Origin: Aquanectria penicillioides
Taxonomy: Eukaryota > Ascomycota > Sordariomycetes > Hypocreales > Nectriaceae
Direction: 5' to 3'
NCBI GenBank assembly: GCA_003415625.1
Contig: PYIU01000007.1
Span: 1,674,001 to 1,738,000 of the forward strand
Length of the DNA: 64,000 nucleotides
Position 1 is the first letter of the stretch; each line of letters starts with the position of its first letter. A model generated the notes under the pieces. It worked only from the letters and a program-made list of their open reading frames with translations. It ran no database searches and was not told the origin of the DNA. Made by a program: the position numbers and the translations under genes. This document shows positions 32,057-43,465 of this stretch, piece after piece.

Positions 32057-33386
32057 TTTACTTGCTGATTTTCGATGCCAAAAGATGGGGACAAGAATGT
32101 TCAGGAGAGGTAAGGATGCTTTCCTCCTCGATATTGAGGCTGCCGATTCTCATAATACATCAAAAGACAGAGAATTCGCCCGATTTTTATCATCAACCAG
32201 ACGTGTCAGTCCGCAAGGCAACCAAGCCGGAGTTCAGGGCCTCCCGCCTTTGACGCCCTTTGAAGCCATTGCCGTCGATGAGCCTGTGGCTGGTGGCTGG
32301 GTGCAGCTGGAGTGTCTTGGGCTTTTTTTTGCTCCTATGATATCGTCAAACGTTGGTGGTGGCGTCGGCGACCTTGCAGACGGGCGCTCTAAACTCAGCC
32401 TCAGTCGGGGTCGATTCGGCCCACGACTACACCATTGGATTGTTGATCCCTTTTGAGGCTGGTCCTAAAATGCAGCTAATTGGCCCTCAATACTGAAAAG
32501 TCCTACACCAGCGTCCCAAGCACTCAGCCCTACAACTAAGTCTGCCATTGTTGTTCGGCGGGGTTCCTTGGCTATTGGCCAGTCGGAGATGTTCGCAACG
32601 AGGACCTAAAAGTTGCCGTGGCCTATGAGTGTGCAATGCTGCCCCAGCAACTATTTTAAGCGCATGCAATGGCCCCCTCCATGTTTTCTTGGGTCGAAAT
32701 AGAGTAGACACCAAAGGCATAAGCTTGCACGTCGATAAAAAGAAGCTTAATTCGGTACTTTGGCATTCAGGCGGTGGCCCAAGGGGTGAGCATTTAGGGC
32801 GCCACTGGAGCAACTCGTGGGGGCTGTACAAGTCACATTTGAGCATCTCTTCTGTTTAGTCCAGCACAGTGCCGGGGTTCCCTTGCTTCGTATTTAATCC
32901 GGATACCTGCGTGGCACCACGATGCTTCTCTCTTCCTGCACGAATAGGACTCTGATTACTTACATACCGTCCTTGCCGAGACCAGACGTCGGAGATGAGC
33001 CATTTTTTTGTCCTTTTACCCCTGATATACATTACAATATCAAAAAGCAATCAGCGTGGTTCCCAGGCAACGATGCCTAGCTTTCGTGTTGGTTCCCGGT
33101 ACCGGCACGCACGTCATCTTGGGGCTTCTCTATGCCTTACTTGGTCTAGCCCGAGGTAAAACTGGGACTCTACATGTTGATTTCATAGACACGAATTACA
33201 TGATTTGATCAAACAAGTGCATAGGCGAAGGTCAACTTCGCGGGTGCTAAGCTACTCCCTTATCAGCTTACTAGCTGTTCCCGAGGTCCGAACCCTTCAA
33301 GTCTAGTCCCCTCCTTGCCGCCAACATAAGTACATGAAATCAAATCAAAGCCATTCATGCTCTATTTCAGCTCCCGTTTAAGCATC
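32057..33386. other. Intergenic between secreted-protein genes
   Basis: Upstream region of the HExxH gene and 3' flank of the cupredoxin gene. Open frames at 32487-32846 (minus) and elsewhere have no recognisable features. No gene seen. Confidence 0.55.
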
Positions 33387-34150
33387 TTATGCGGCCGGGG
33401 TTGGTGCCGGGGTTTCCTCGGGAGCCTGGGCAGGAGGGGCCTCTTCCTCAGCCGGAGGATCAAAAGCAGCAGCATCCAGGGATATTTCACCGACCGTTCC
33501 TCCAGACACCGACGTTCCATCCACATTCAAAGCGGCAGCCGAGGAAAGTTTGGAGTAGTTCAGAAGCTGTTCATCACTCGTCCTTGTACGGGTTAGCTTC
33601 AGCTAGGTAGCATCGGTTCGAGAACACACTCACGGGTTGACCACCATGACTTGTCCGTTTTGGCAATGAGGACCAGTAGCACAGTACAGGAACATTGCAT
33701 CAGTACTTGTAATCGGCATGTTGAAGGTTCCGACAGTTGTCTGACCAGCCTCATAGGGAATGTGACCGCTATGAATCGCCGTAGCCTGCGTCAGCTGCAA
33801 GGGCTGGCACGGGGCATCCTCGCTGCTCTGAGTGACTGTATGGTTGCCCGAACTAAATTGAAATTGGATGACGTCTCCGACGGCTGCTTGCACAGAATTC
33901 GGAACGAATGTATCTTGAGTGCCTCCGACGACGACAGTGATGAGCTTGTTGGCCCTCCCCTGGATGGTAGGATTTCTTCGGACTGGTGTCTTAGTTAGCC
34001 TGTGCTCAATTGCATAGTCTAGGGCTGAATTCTCGTACTCGTGAAAGGCGGTTTCTCTGCTGGCGCCGCTGGGTGTGTGAGTACGAGCGGCTGCGGTTGC
34101 GGCAAGGCGGCCACGAGGACGGGCAAGCTCCAAACCAGACAGGCTCTCAT
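33387..34150 (-). CDS. Secreted cupredoxin-domain protein
   Basis: Exons 34150-34039, 33982-33634 and 33582-33387 give 218 residues. Exon 1 encodes a signal peptide (MRACLVWSLPVLVAALP); the first intron has a GTACGA donor, a CTAAC branch and an ACCAG acceptor. The mature domain is a plastocyanin-like beta barrel: ANKLITVVVGGTQDTFVPNS, VGDVIQFQFSSGNHTV (copper ligand His85) and MFLYCATGPHCQNGQVMVV (Cys138, His143). The position that usually holds the axial Met reads Gln148. The third exon is an Ala/Pro/Glu-rich tail (EEEAPPAQAPEETPAP) without a hydrophobic C-terminus, so no GPI anchor. Family members are fungal cell-surface or secreted blue-copper proteins. An alternative longer N-terminus in the second exon frame lacks a signal peptide and is rejected. 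Confidence 0.88.
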
Positions 34151-35615
34151 AATTATTATATCGTACGTGGGATATCAATGAAAAGGAGTGTATGGAAAAG
34201 GAAAGGATTGAAATGAGACCTGCTCAATGAAGATATCGATCCAACGAGTGACAGAGGAAAAGATGAAGAATACAAAATTCACAGAGTTGCTTTGACGGGC
34301 AAGGTGAGCAAGCCGGGGGGAAGATGGGATCAAGATATGGGACAGAGATGAATCGAAAACTCCGAGCTATCGCAGATGCATTTCATCTACGCAAGCTTCT
34401 GATACATCACGACGACATTACGATAGCATTCGTCATTTCAGATTTTGTGGCTCAGATGGCGTGATGACGAATTTTGTTGTTTCCGATCGTCGGATATTGG
34501 TGTCAAGCTGTCTCAAGGGTTCCAATCTACGAGGGCATATCTAGTTTGAGGTTCTTTTGACTTGACCGTGTGGAAACTCTTGGCAGATCAATTAACCTTG
34601 TATTTTAAAACTATTGGATCTTCGCGGCCCCGGTCTCCACAAACCTTGGCGACATTGCAAGTTTCCGACTTCTGACACGAGGCGGTTAAACGCTTGGCAT
34701 GGCTTCAGATTTCTGATACAACCCGTGGCGACTCCACCTCTGTTGCTACCGCTGCTCCAGAATCGGTCACGAGACTAAACTCGATCAAGTGGAACGGGAA
34801 AGAAATGCGGGAGTGAAAAACCTGTCTTAAAACACCATGTCTCCCTTTTGAAGGAGTGTTGCCCAGTTCCCTGGTTTCGGATCAACGTGACCAATCATCA
34901 GTGGCAACTCGCAACAGCGCATGACAGTGTCACACAGAAATAGAACCAGGCTATATTCTCCACGACAGACAGCATTGTCAGCTGTCACTACGGGCAATTT
35001 TGTGTCAGCGGGAAGCGACGCAACAACAAACAAGCCATGATTCCAAAGTTTACCGTAGTGATATTGCGGTCTCAAAACGGGAAACAAAAAACAAAAAACA
35101 AACAGAATTTCTGCGCTACATTCTCAGCATAATCGAGAAACTTCGGAAAAGAAATACACAGCAAACATATGTGCAGCAACACAAAAAGAGGGGGGAAAAA
35201 AGACAGGAAAAAAAAAACCCCCAATTGTAGGGTATCATTTTAATCAAGAAAGATTTGTGGGCAACACCCATCAAAACCAAGGTCGCAGTGGCATCGATTG
35301 AAGTATCAGGTTGCCTTCTCCACCAACAGCCGCCCGTGCATCTTGAGGAACGGGCGCATGGGGCATGGTGGGGACCCATCTTCGAATGCAGATTCACATG
35401 CAATTTCAGATGACGAAATTTACGGTAAGTTATCTCACCGTTCTAGGAATCTTCTCCGTTATTAAGCTAATCAAGTGGAGAAATACTAGGGCATTGAAGA
35501 TTGAAAAAGAAAGAAGGTTTGAAATCTTGGTGGCTCGACAGCTACAAATTTGCGTCATCCTCTCCTATTGACCCCCGCTTCTCAATGCCGCCACACACGG
35601 CACGGCACGGCAGAC
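34151..35615. other. Intergenic
   Basis: Cupredoxin promoter on the left, 3' flank of the heme-thiolate gene on the right. Contains A-rich runs at 35087-35220. No gene recognised. Confidence 0.55.
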
Positions 35616-36458
35616 TCAAGGTTTGATTCCCACATCCCCCACGAGCTTCTTGATGTTGTTGCCAGCTCCAAAAACTTCGAGAAGCCCAACACCCCACCAG
35701 CTTCTCTTTTTCCAGCCTTCCTTGATGGGGAGTCTCTCCTCCTCCAAGAAGGCGCGGGCGTAGGAACACGGGACCTTCTTGCCGTCCCCGAGCACTCTGA
35801 GAATCAGAGCTATCTCGGCGCAAGCGATCGTGTGCTCGTGATCTCTGTATTTAATGTCTGGATTATCTTTCCGTTGCTGCTCGATCCTGCGCTTTCTGAA
35901 TCCCGCAAGGTCCTGTGCGGTGAGCACCTGGCCATCGGACGAAGACGCGAGGAGATCCCGAATGAGGTCGGGCTGCGGGGAAAGGTTGTCGCCCTGATGG
36001 AAATCAAGGCGGGTCAGGGAGACATCGTGCTCAATGGCGCCGTGGAGAGCAAGCTGGTCGAGGTTGAGGAATTTGTGGCCCTCGGAATCCCACTGTCCCG
36101 GCTTCCACATCCCGAATGCAGCCAGACCGGACCACGGATTGCGGAGAAAATCCCACACCTTGCGCCACAGAGGCCGTGATGGGGCAGCACCTCCACCTCC
36201 ACCGGGTTTCCTCGCTGGAACATGTTGCTCAAAGATGGGGTTGCTCAAGACAGCTCCCAGGGTGATTCCCACTCCAGCCGCCTTCATTGCCGACGAGAAA
36301 TCGGAGTGGCGAACACTGCGACCGTCTCGAGGAAGGTAGCCATGGTTTGCCAGCGAATTGAGCATTGGGCAAGGGCTTCGTAGGTCAGTCGGTCCGGAGC
36401 AGACATATGTTCCCTTCGGAGGAGATTCCGAGGATCCGGAGGCGTCTTTGGATGCCAT
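35616..36458 (-). CDS. Heme-thiolate peroxidase/peroxygenase (chloroperoxidase family)
   Basis: Intronless, 280 residues. SPCPMLNSLANHGYLPRDG contains the PCP signature whose Cys30 is the proximal heme ligand, and AIEHDVSLTRLD contains the EHD-x-S motif (Glu143, His144, Asp145), the distal acid-base pair and magnesium-site neighbourhood of this family. Known members use hydrogen peroxide to halogenate or oxygenate organic compounds including fatty acids. No signal peptide: the protein starts MASKDASGSSESPPKG, so it is probably intracellular, unlike secreted unspecific peroxygenases. A Gly-rich loop (residues 86-90) and a Trp-rich helix follow. It is divergent from the fatty acid dioxygenase gene to the right, about 1.8 kb apart. 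Confidence 0.9.
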   Translation of the reverse strand: MASKDASGSSESPPKGTYVCSGPTDLRSPCPMLNSLANHGYLPRDGRSVRHSDFSSAMKAAGVGITLGAVLSNPIFEQHVPARKPGGGGGAAPSRPLWRKVWDFLRNPWSGLAAFGMWKPGQWDSEGHKFLNLDQLALHGAIEHDVSLTRLDFHQGDNLSPQPDLIRDLLASSSDGQVLTAQDLAGFRKRRIEQQRKDNPDIKYRDHEHTIACAEIALILRVLGDGKKVPCSYARAFLEEERLPIKEGWKKRSWWGVGLLEVFGAGNNIKKLVGDVGIKP

Positions 36459-38226
36459 TGTATTTGCAAGAAGGTCAAGAAATGCGAAAACACACAAAGA
36501 TGATAGAGAGACGGTGGGTTTGGCGGGGCGACGGGAAGAAGTAATGAGAATTAATACCTACTAAACCTCATAAGCTTCCAGCCACCCAAATCAAGCAAAC
36601 ATGTGTTCTAGCTTGGTGCCACACCTCCGTCGGGCACCATGCCAGCGCCAGCGCCAGCGCCCACCACCAGGGACTTCTTCTAGGGGACATGGCACGGGAC
36701 GGGAGAGAACTCGCCTAGGGCTGGATGTCTCAGTCAGAAGAGGCTTGAAGCGGGGTAGCGGAATGCGAATTCAAGTGTCGTTGTTATTGTTTGTGCCGCA
36801 AAGCAGTCAATGATTTATCTATTCTTCCTGGTCATTTCCCTGTCAAGGCGCTGCCTGCTATGTCAGAAGGTTGCGAGGAGCACAAAAACACCAAACACAA
36901 CCTTTGGTGCCTTGCAACTCGATCCGATTATTGTTTCCTTCACCGACGCCGCCTAAATTTAGGTCAATAACAACCATACTTTCTTAGGTCAAGAATGAAG
37001 AAAACAATAATTAAGAAGTAAATTTCCCACATTTCCGGGCGGGCGCTGTTGCGACAGGCCCTCTCTTGTGTCTCACCATCCAACACATGTGCAGATGGTC
37101 AGCATTGGCCTTGGAAGCCAGGTGTGCGTGCGGCACACTAACGGGCAACAGGCCGAGAGAGATAAGCCACCGTCTCCAAAAGAGGCTGCAGCCCCGGCAC
37201 CGGTCAGCACACACGACATTCCAAAATACAGCGACTGGATGCACAAATATGCCAAACATACGAAAAGCGTATCCAATCCCGTTGTCTACACAGTAAGTTT
37301 GCTCCAGCATATCCCCGCCTAGCGTCCTGCGGGCCGTAGTGTGCTTCGGCAATGGCAAACTCCACTGATCGCCGCTTATGCTAGGAGACTGCCGGGCACC
37401 TCTACTGTCCTGTTGCACCTGGACTCAGCATATCTACTACCTAAAGGACAGTACGTTACATGACGCTGAGCGTCTGGGGCCCGCAGAACCCGTCTACCTC
37501 GTGTCTGAACTGGGGATAGATGTTCTTCGAGACGGTAGCTGAACGGCCTCAGGCCCACACGCCTTTTCCCCAAGTCTTACCGTGTCTGACATGCATCACC
37601 ACGATACCACGCCAACCGCCAATAGATTGATGCCCATTTGACTTTTCACCGCGAGAATTGGGCCGCCGCGTCGCCATGTCTCTGAGCTTGGTCGCCGCGG
37701 CTGGCCGGCCCGCATCCAGACCACACACTGCCGGCAGCTAATGACGCAAGTACAAGGGCTTGTCACCAGTGTGCCGCTCATTGCCCAGGAGACCCCAGGA
37801 AAAACTACTCCCAAGTGTGCCGATTTCAACTGAACGCCATCTCCAGCGGCTGAAATACAATATTGAGAAACTAGGCTCGCTTTCTCCATTGGGCACGTTG
37901 TCGCCGCATTCCTTCCGTGTATGGAGTCCCTGGAATGCCCTCAAAAGTGAATTCGAGAGCTTCGTCATGCGGTCGCTCGACGCTCCCTTTCTGGGGCTAG
38001 TCCACGGGGTGTTCCTACATGCGGCAGAGAATCGCTGGAATAGCTCGTTGGACACCATGGTGACCAAGACCTTGAAGGCGGGACTGGCATTTCAATTGCC
38101 ATAGTTTACGGTGCTTGAAATTGTGATATATTTGACACCTTCTCCCCCATGCTTGCAGGTTTTGGAGCATCCAAAAAAAAAACCCCAAAAAAACTCTAGA
38201 CTCTCAATTATTTGCAGTTGCTCGAG
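36459..38226. other. Divergent promoter region between heme-thiolate and Ppo genes
   Basis: 1.8 kb shared upstream space. Open frames at 37011-37418 and 37596-38104 lack features. A-rich runs (AAAAAAAAACCCCAAAAAAA) lie just before the Ppo start. No gene seen; likely regulatory. Confidence 0.55.
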
Positions 38227-41200
38227 ATGTCTAGCTCCCAGGAAGCACTAATCAATGGCAGCAATGGCTACGCCAATGGCCATGCGAATGGTCACACCAA
38301 CGGCTACGCGAACGGCTACGCAAACGGCCACGCGAATGGCTTTGCCAACGGCTCCGCCAATGGCCGCCCAAACGGGAATGGCTTTACCCTAGGTCGTATG
38401 AACGACCGCGACGAAGAAAAGAAAAGGAAAAAACTTGACGAACTGGCAAAACAGTCTCAACAGCTCCTCAATCTTCCATATAATCCCCAGTTCCATGGTG
38501 ATAGCTTGATTGGAGTAAGTTCAAGCTAATACAGTAGAAACTACTTCGATCAATGTACTAACACCACAATCAAAAGGACAAGGTTCGGCAGATGGTAGGA
38601 TTGTCTGACGACATTCGCAATATCTTCAAACTTCAAAACCTTCCCGCCATTGGCAGTGTCGCGTGGAGATACCTTTGGACCAGAACTTTGGATGCAGGTG
38701 CCTCCAATTCATTGTATTCCTCCAGTGCTAACAATGATGCAGATCAAGCGGGGCTCGAAACTCATCGCTGCCATGTCTAGTGACAGTCAAAACAGAGAGA
38801 ACTTCATTGAATCTCAAGTTAAGGATAAGTATGATCGTATGCTTCATCCTCCTTTAACTTACCTCGGCGATGCTTTCAAATATCGCACCGTCGACGGGAA
38901 GTTCAACAGCGCATTGCACCCCCACCTGGGCCAGGCTGGTGCCCCATACGCCAAAACCGTCCCCTCCAAAGCCCATCCCTTGGGAGCTCTTCCCGATCCC
39001 GGCGATCTTTTTGACCGGTTGATGGCAAGAGATGGTGAATGTCGTGAAAGTAGTTCGGGTCTCTCCAGCATGCTCCTCTACCACGCTACCATCATTATCC
39101 ACGACATCTTCCGCACCAATGACAAAGATAAGAACATTTCTGATTCCTCGTCATACTTGGACTTATCCCCCTTGTATGGCTTTACTGAAGAGATGCAACG
39201 TCAGGTCCGCGATGACAAATATAAGCTTGGTCTGCTCAAACCGGACTGTTTTGCCGAGGACAGGCTGCTACGGCAGCCCCCCGGTGTGTGCATTATGCTG
39301 GTCATGTACAACCGGTATCACAACTATGCTGCTACCCAGCTTCGACGCATCAATGAGAATAATAAATTCTGCGTTCCAGAAAAATTCCGCAGGCCCAAGC
39401 TGGCCGCTGCTGTTGAGGAATTTGTGACCAAGCCAACTGATGAAAAGTCGCACCTTGAATTCATCAAGCTGTTGGACGATTATAAAGATGCTTGGAAGGC
39501 GTGGCTTGCCGCAGATGGAGATGAGAAACCAAAGCAGGCAAAAGAAGGTCAAAAGCCGGAACCTCTTGATCCAATTATACAGCAGATTAAGAAGGAGAAA
39601 ACTGAGGCCTTGGGCGAGCTGGCTGCCATTCTTCAAACAAAACTTGATAATTACATAGATTCGATTACAGATCCTAAAACGAGAGAAGAAAAGGAAATAA
39701 AACTGGAAAAGTTCAACGAAGAGTGGGAGGCGGCTTGGAACAAATTGGATGACGATTTATTCCACACTGCTCGACTGTAAGTGGTTTTTGATTTGGTTTC
39801 CCGCAGTCCCATTAACACGTCTTCTAGTATCACTTGCGGTATCTATATTCAGATTTCGATCCACGATTACCTCAGAGCCCTAATGGGATTCCATGCATTC
39901 AACACCAACTTTACACTTGAGCCTCGCATGAATATGAAAAACCACAAGAACGTGTCACGCGGTCTAGGAAACCAGGTTACCGTTGAATTCAACCTCCTCT
40001 ACCGCTTCCACTGCGCAATCTCGGGCGTGGACGAGGAATACACGGAGCAGTACATGAAAGAAACTCTGGGAGACCTGGTTCCTGCCAATTGGGACCCCAA
40101 GACTGTGGGTTTCAGAGAGTTCCAGAAGATAGCCGAAAAAGGCTTCGGTACCAAAAAGGCGCCCAAGGATATCGAGTTCGGCCTCGCGTCGGGAAAGAAA
40201 CAGTTCAAGAGAAATGAAATCACCAAGCTCTTTGACGACCAACAGATGATGGATGCACTCATCGAGGCGATGGATACCAAGATCGGTAAGCTCAAATAAA
40301 ATCAAAATCACCCTAGCCGAATTCTAACCATTGTTGCCAGGTAACTTTGGGCCCAAGAACACCCCAAAGTGCTTGAAGCCAGTTGAAATCATGGGCATTG
40401 TCCAAGCTCGCAAGTGGTATATATTTACTTGCCTCGAATCCGATTTCGATACTGTCGCTGACAAAAAGACCACAGGGAGATTGGTACATTGAATGACTTC
40501 CGTGAGTTCTTCGGGATGAACAGACATGAAACATTTGAATCCATCAGCCAAAACGGGAAGATTCAGGAGGCGCTGCGCGATCTTTATGAACACCCAGACA
40601 AGGTCGAACTATACCCTGGCGTATTTTGCGAATCGGATAAGGACATGAGCGCCGATCCCGGACCTAGTGATACCGTGTTTGCTCTGTGGGCAGCCATCTT
40701 TTCAGATGCTATCACCCTTGTTCGGTCTGATCGATTCTATACTGTCGTAAGTCTTTACCCCGCGCTTCTTTGGGCAAGAATATGATCCTAACTCGGAATA
40801 GGATTGGAACACCAATACCTTGACCACATGGGGTATGAATGAGGTTACTCCAGATAACAACGTCCTGAAGAGCTCTATTTTCCATCGTCTCTTCCAACGT
40901 GCTTTCCCAGAATGGTTCCCGTCTGATTCTCTCAGATTCTTCCATCCGTTTTATACCGCTGAGCGGAATGCCGAATTCGCTCGCCAGCAAGGATTTACCG
41001 GCGATCTCAGGATCACCCCCGACAAATCAGCAGACCTCAAAAAGGACTGTGAGATGTCCAACCCCAACCGGCCATTGAAACCCATGGTCCTTAGTGAGAG
41101 CTGGAAGATCAAGGCGATCCTTACCGATCCATCTGATCATCTTGTTCACCCTGCCCGCCTGAACTTGGCATACCTGCCCGAGGAGATCAAGCAGGTTCTG

Positions 41201-43109
41201 GAGCCTGGCTTCAAGTTGGACAACCGTCCCGGCAAGGTCAAGCCGGGAACAGAGGGATCTGCAGATCTGATGGAGTATTTCGTTGATCTGATGAAGAATC
41301 TTATTTCGCGAGAGGCTATCAAGATGAGTACGCGCCAAAAGGGGGGCAAGGAGAAGCAAGTTTACCAGATTGATGCTGTCAAAGAGTAAGTGTGAAAGCA
41401 ACCAGGCAATAACGGAAACGTGACCTCTAACATTTCCAATAGTCTTGCCATTCCCTTTGTCACTAGATACGTGGCAGACTTCTTGGGCTTTAGCCACTGC
41501 ATCAGCGATGTGTCAAACCCCAAGGCCAAGTACACCGAGAACCTAATCTATCAGCACATCACCAACTGCCAGGTTTTCTTGTCGTACAATACCGATGAGA
41601 CAAAGTTGCTGAAACGTCGCGATGCCTTTAGGAAATCAATGAAGTTCTTGCTCGATCTTGTCAAAAAGGGGAACATCCTCGAAGCAAAGAAGTGGCCAGT
41701 CACGAGGAAGGTCGAGGCCGGCCTGGGATACATCTTTTCTCTTGAAAAGAAGGAAACAAATCACATGCAAGAGCTTGGAATCAAGGTAGCGGGAGCTATC
41801 CTTGAAGGTGAGCCGAACTCGCGCAGGGCCGCAGCTATCATGTTGCTCATCGGCCTTGACAATGCCTACAACTCGGTTCTAGCGGTAAGTTGTATTCCTT
41901 GTCATCCCCGGGGACAATATTGATTGTGAAATATAGGTCACTTCGGTGCTGGAACGCTTCTTCAAGGACCTATACGTCTTGTCAGAAAGGTTCGAAAACT
42001 TTGGCACAGAGAAGCACCTTTATCAGGCCAAGTGTGAATGGCTGAAGGTGCAAGACATGGCCCTGAAAGACGATGATGAAGGCATCAAGAGAATCGTACT
42101 GGAGACCCAGCGAAAGAGTATCCGTCTTCCTATTATCAGAAAGGCTGATATGGAACACACATACACTTGGGAAAACCCATTCAAGTCCATGGGAAATTCT
42201 GACCACACCGGGACGTTCACGGTCACTAAAGGCCAGACCGTCATCTGCAACATTGTAAGATTCATGATTAACTTTTCCTGGCTAAGCAATACTAACCGAG
42301 ATATCTATAGCATGACGCCGAAGAAAACGACGACAAAGCTAAGTCGATGATGTCAACTCGAGAAAGAGACACTGTCAAGGAGACTGATTACCTAGCATAC
42401 TGCTCCAGCTTCACACAAAAGTTCGCACAATATCACCCTAAACATGTCGCCGCCCTGAGCCTCACAGCCATGATCAAGGTGCTGGCACAGATGGAAGACC
42501 TTCGCCGTGGTCATGACACCCAAGGCATGTCCAAGAAGGTTGATATTGACGCTCAGTATGAGGGGTACTCTAACTATATGGCACCCATTCGAATGATCGA
42601 GATCCAACAAAAGACAGAAAAGATAAAGGAGGGGCTTGAAAAGAGAGATGAGGAGCTGAAAGCTCGGCAACCTCAAAACGCTGAAGAAAAAGAACAGCTG
42701 GAGAAGGATCGGGCTCAGCTTAAGTTGGAGAAGGATAAACTGGGCAGAATCTTCAATCCCAAAGTCATGAAGCCACCCACTAAAACCTATTTGACTCCCG
42801 AATGGGACGAGATGATCCCTTTCCCAAGCAGTAAGTCGGTCTCTCTTTGCATTCGAATTTGCTACTAACATTTAGTGTTCAGCTTGGAAGCTTCGCTTCG
42901 ATGGCTTTGGCGAGTCGACCTACGGTGGAGAAAAGCTACCTGACCTAAAACCAACTCAGAATGTTGACGACAGGCCACCATGGTATCAGCCTACCGGCCC
43001 TAGTCAGTACGGAGGCTCGTTTGCTACCTACGATGATGTTGAGCGTATGAAGGCGAAGGTTGACAGCCTTCCCACCAGGCATACCGCCTCTAAAGGATGT
43101 GGAATTTGA
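38227..43109 (+). CDS. ppo: Ppo-type fatty acid dioxygenase with degenerate P450-like domain
   Basis: Psi-producing-oxygenase family (linoleate dioxygenase - P450 fusion), which makes oxylipins. Exons 38227-38514, 38577-38693 or -38697, 38743-39776, 39828-40285, 40341-40416, 40476-40746, 40802-41385, 41443-41884, 41937-42254, 42311-42830, 42883-43109; about 1444 residues. The N-terminus is an Asn-Gly repeat. The heme dioxygenase domain shows the distal His (ATIIIHDIFRTN, His255), SSYLDLSPLYG, PPGVCIMLVMYNRYHNY and the catalytic YRFH (Tyr538, His541). Residues about 347-468 are a Lys/Glu-rich insertion before TARLITCG. The P450-like half follows, but the expected heme-Cys loop reads YHPKHVAALSLTAM (about 1237-1250) with no Cys, and a second charged coiled-coil insertion follows (about 1297-1345). 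All joins are in frame except exon 2/3, which needs a GC donor or has a one-base shift. Confidence 0.9.
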
Positions 43110-43465
43110 ATGGCCGGCGCCACATAGGCATCGTATTATCCTCAGCCAAACAATTTTATCTTGTTGAGATAAAAGTGCGAGAGATGTAGTGTATGTGAGG
43201 GGTTGGGGGCACGGGTTGACACGCAGAGGGAGATATATTTTTTATCGTCGTATCACTCTAATACTAGGTAATCATTCGTTTACTTTGGGATATAATTAGT
43301 ATTGGCAATTAGGCAGATATCCGTATTATAATACAATTTTCTTTGTTATTGACTTGATATTATCTTAATTTGTTGTATTCATCAAGCTACGAGCGAAAGA
43401 CATAACTCACCCTAGCTCCGCGTAGGGTGTTGAATCAACATTACAACTTGCTCCACGCCGCCGAC
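43110..43465. other. Convergent 3' spacer
   Basis: AT-rich gap between the Ppo and dehydrogenase genes; presumably their 3' UTRs. No gene. Confidence 0.6.

Noticed and set aside
38227..38400. The Asn-Gly DNA repeat as a CRISPR-like or transposon feature
   Set aside because: It is a coding 12-nt degenerate repeat inside an exon; there are no spacers or terminal repeats.
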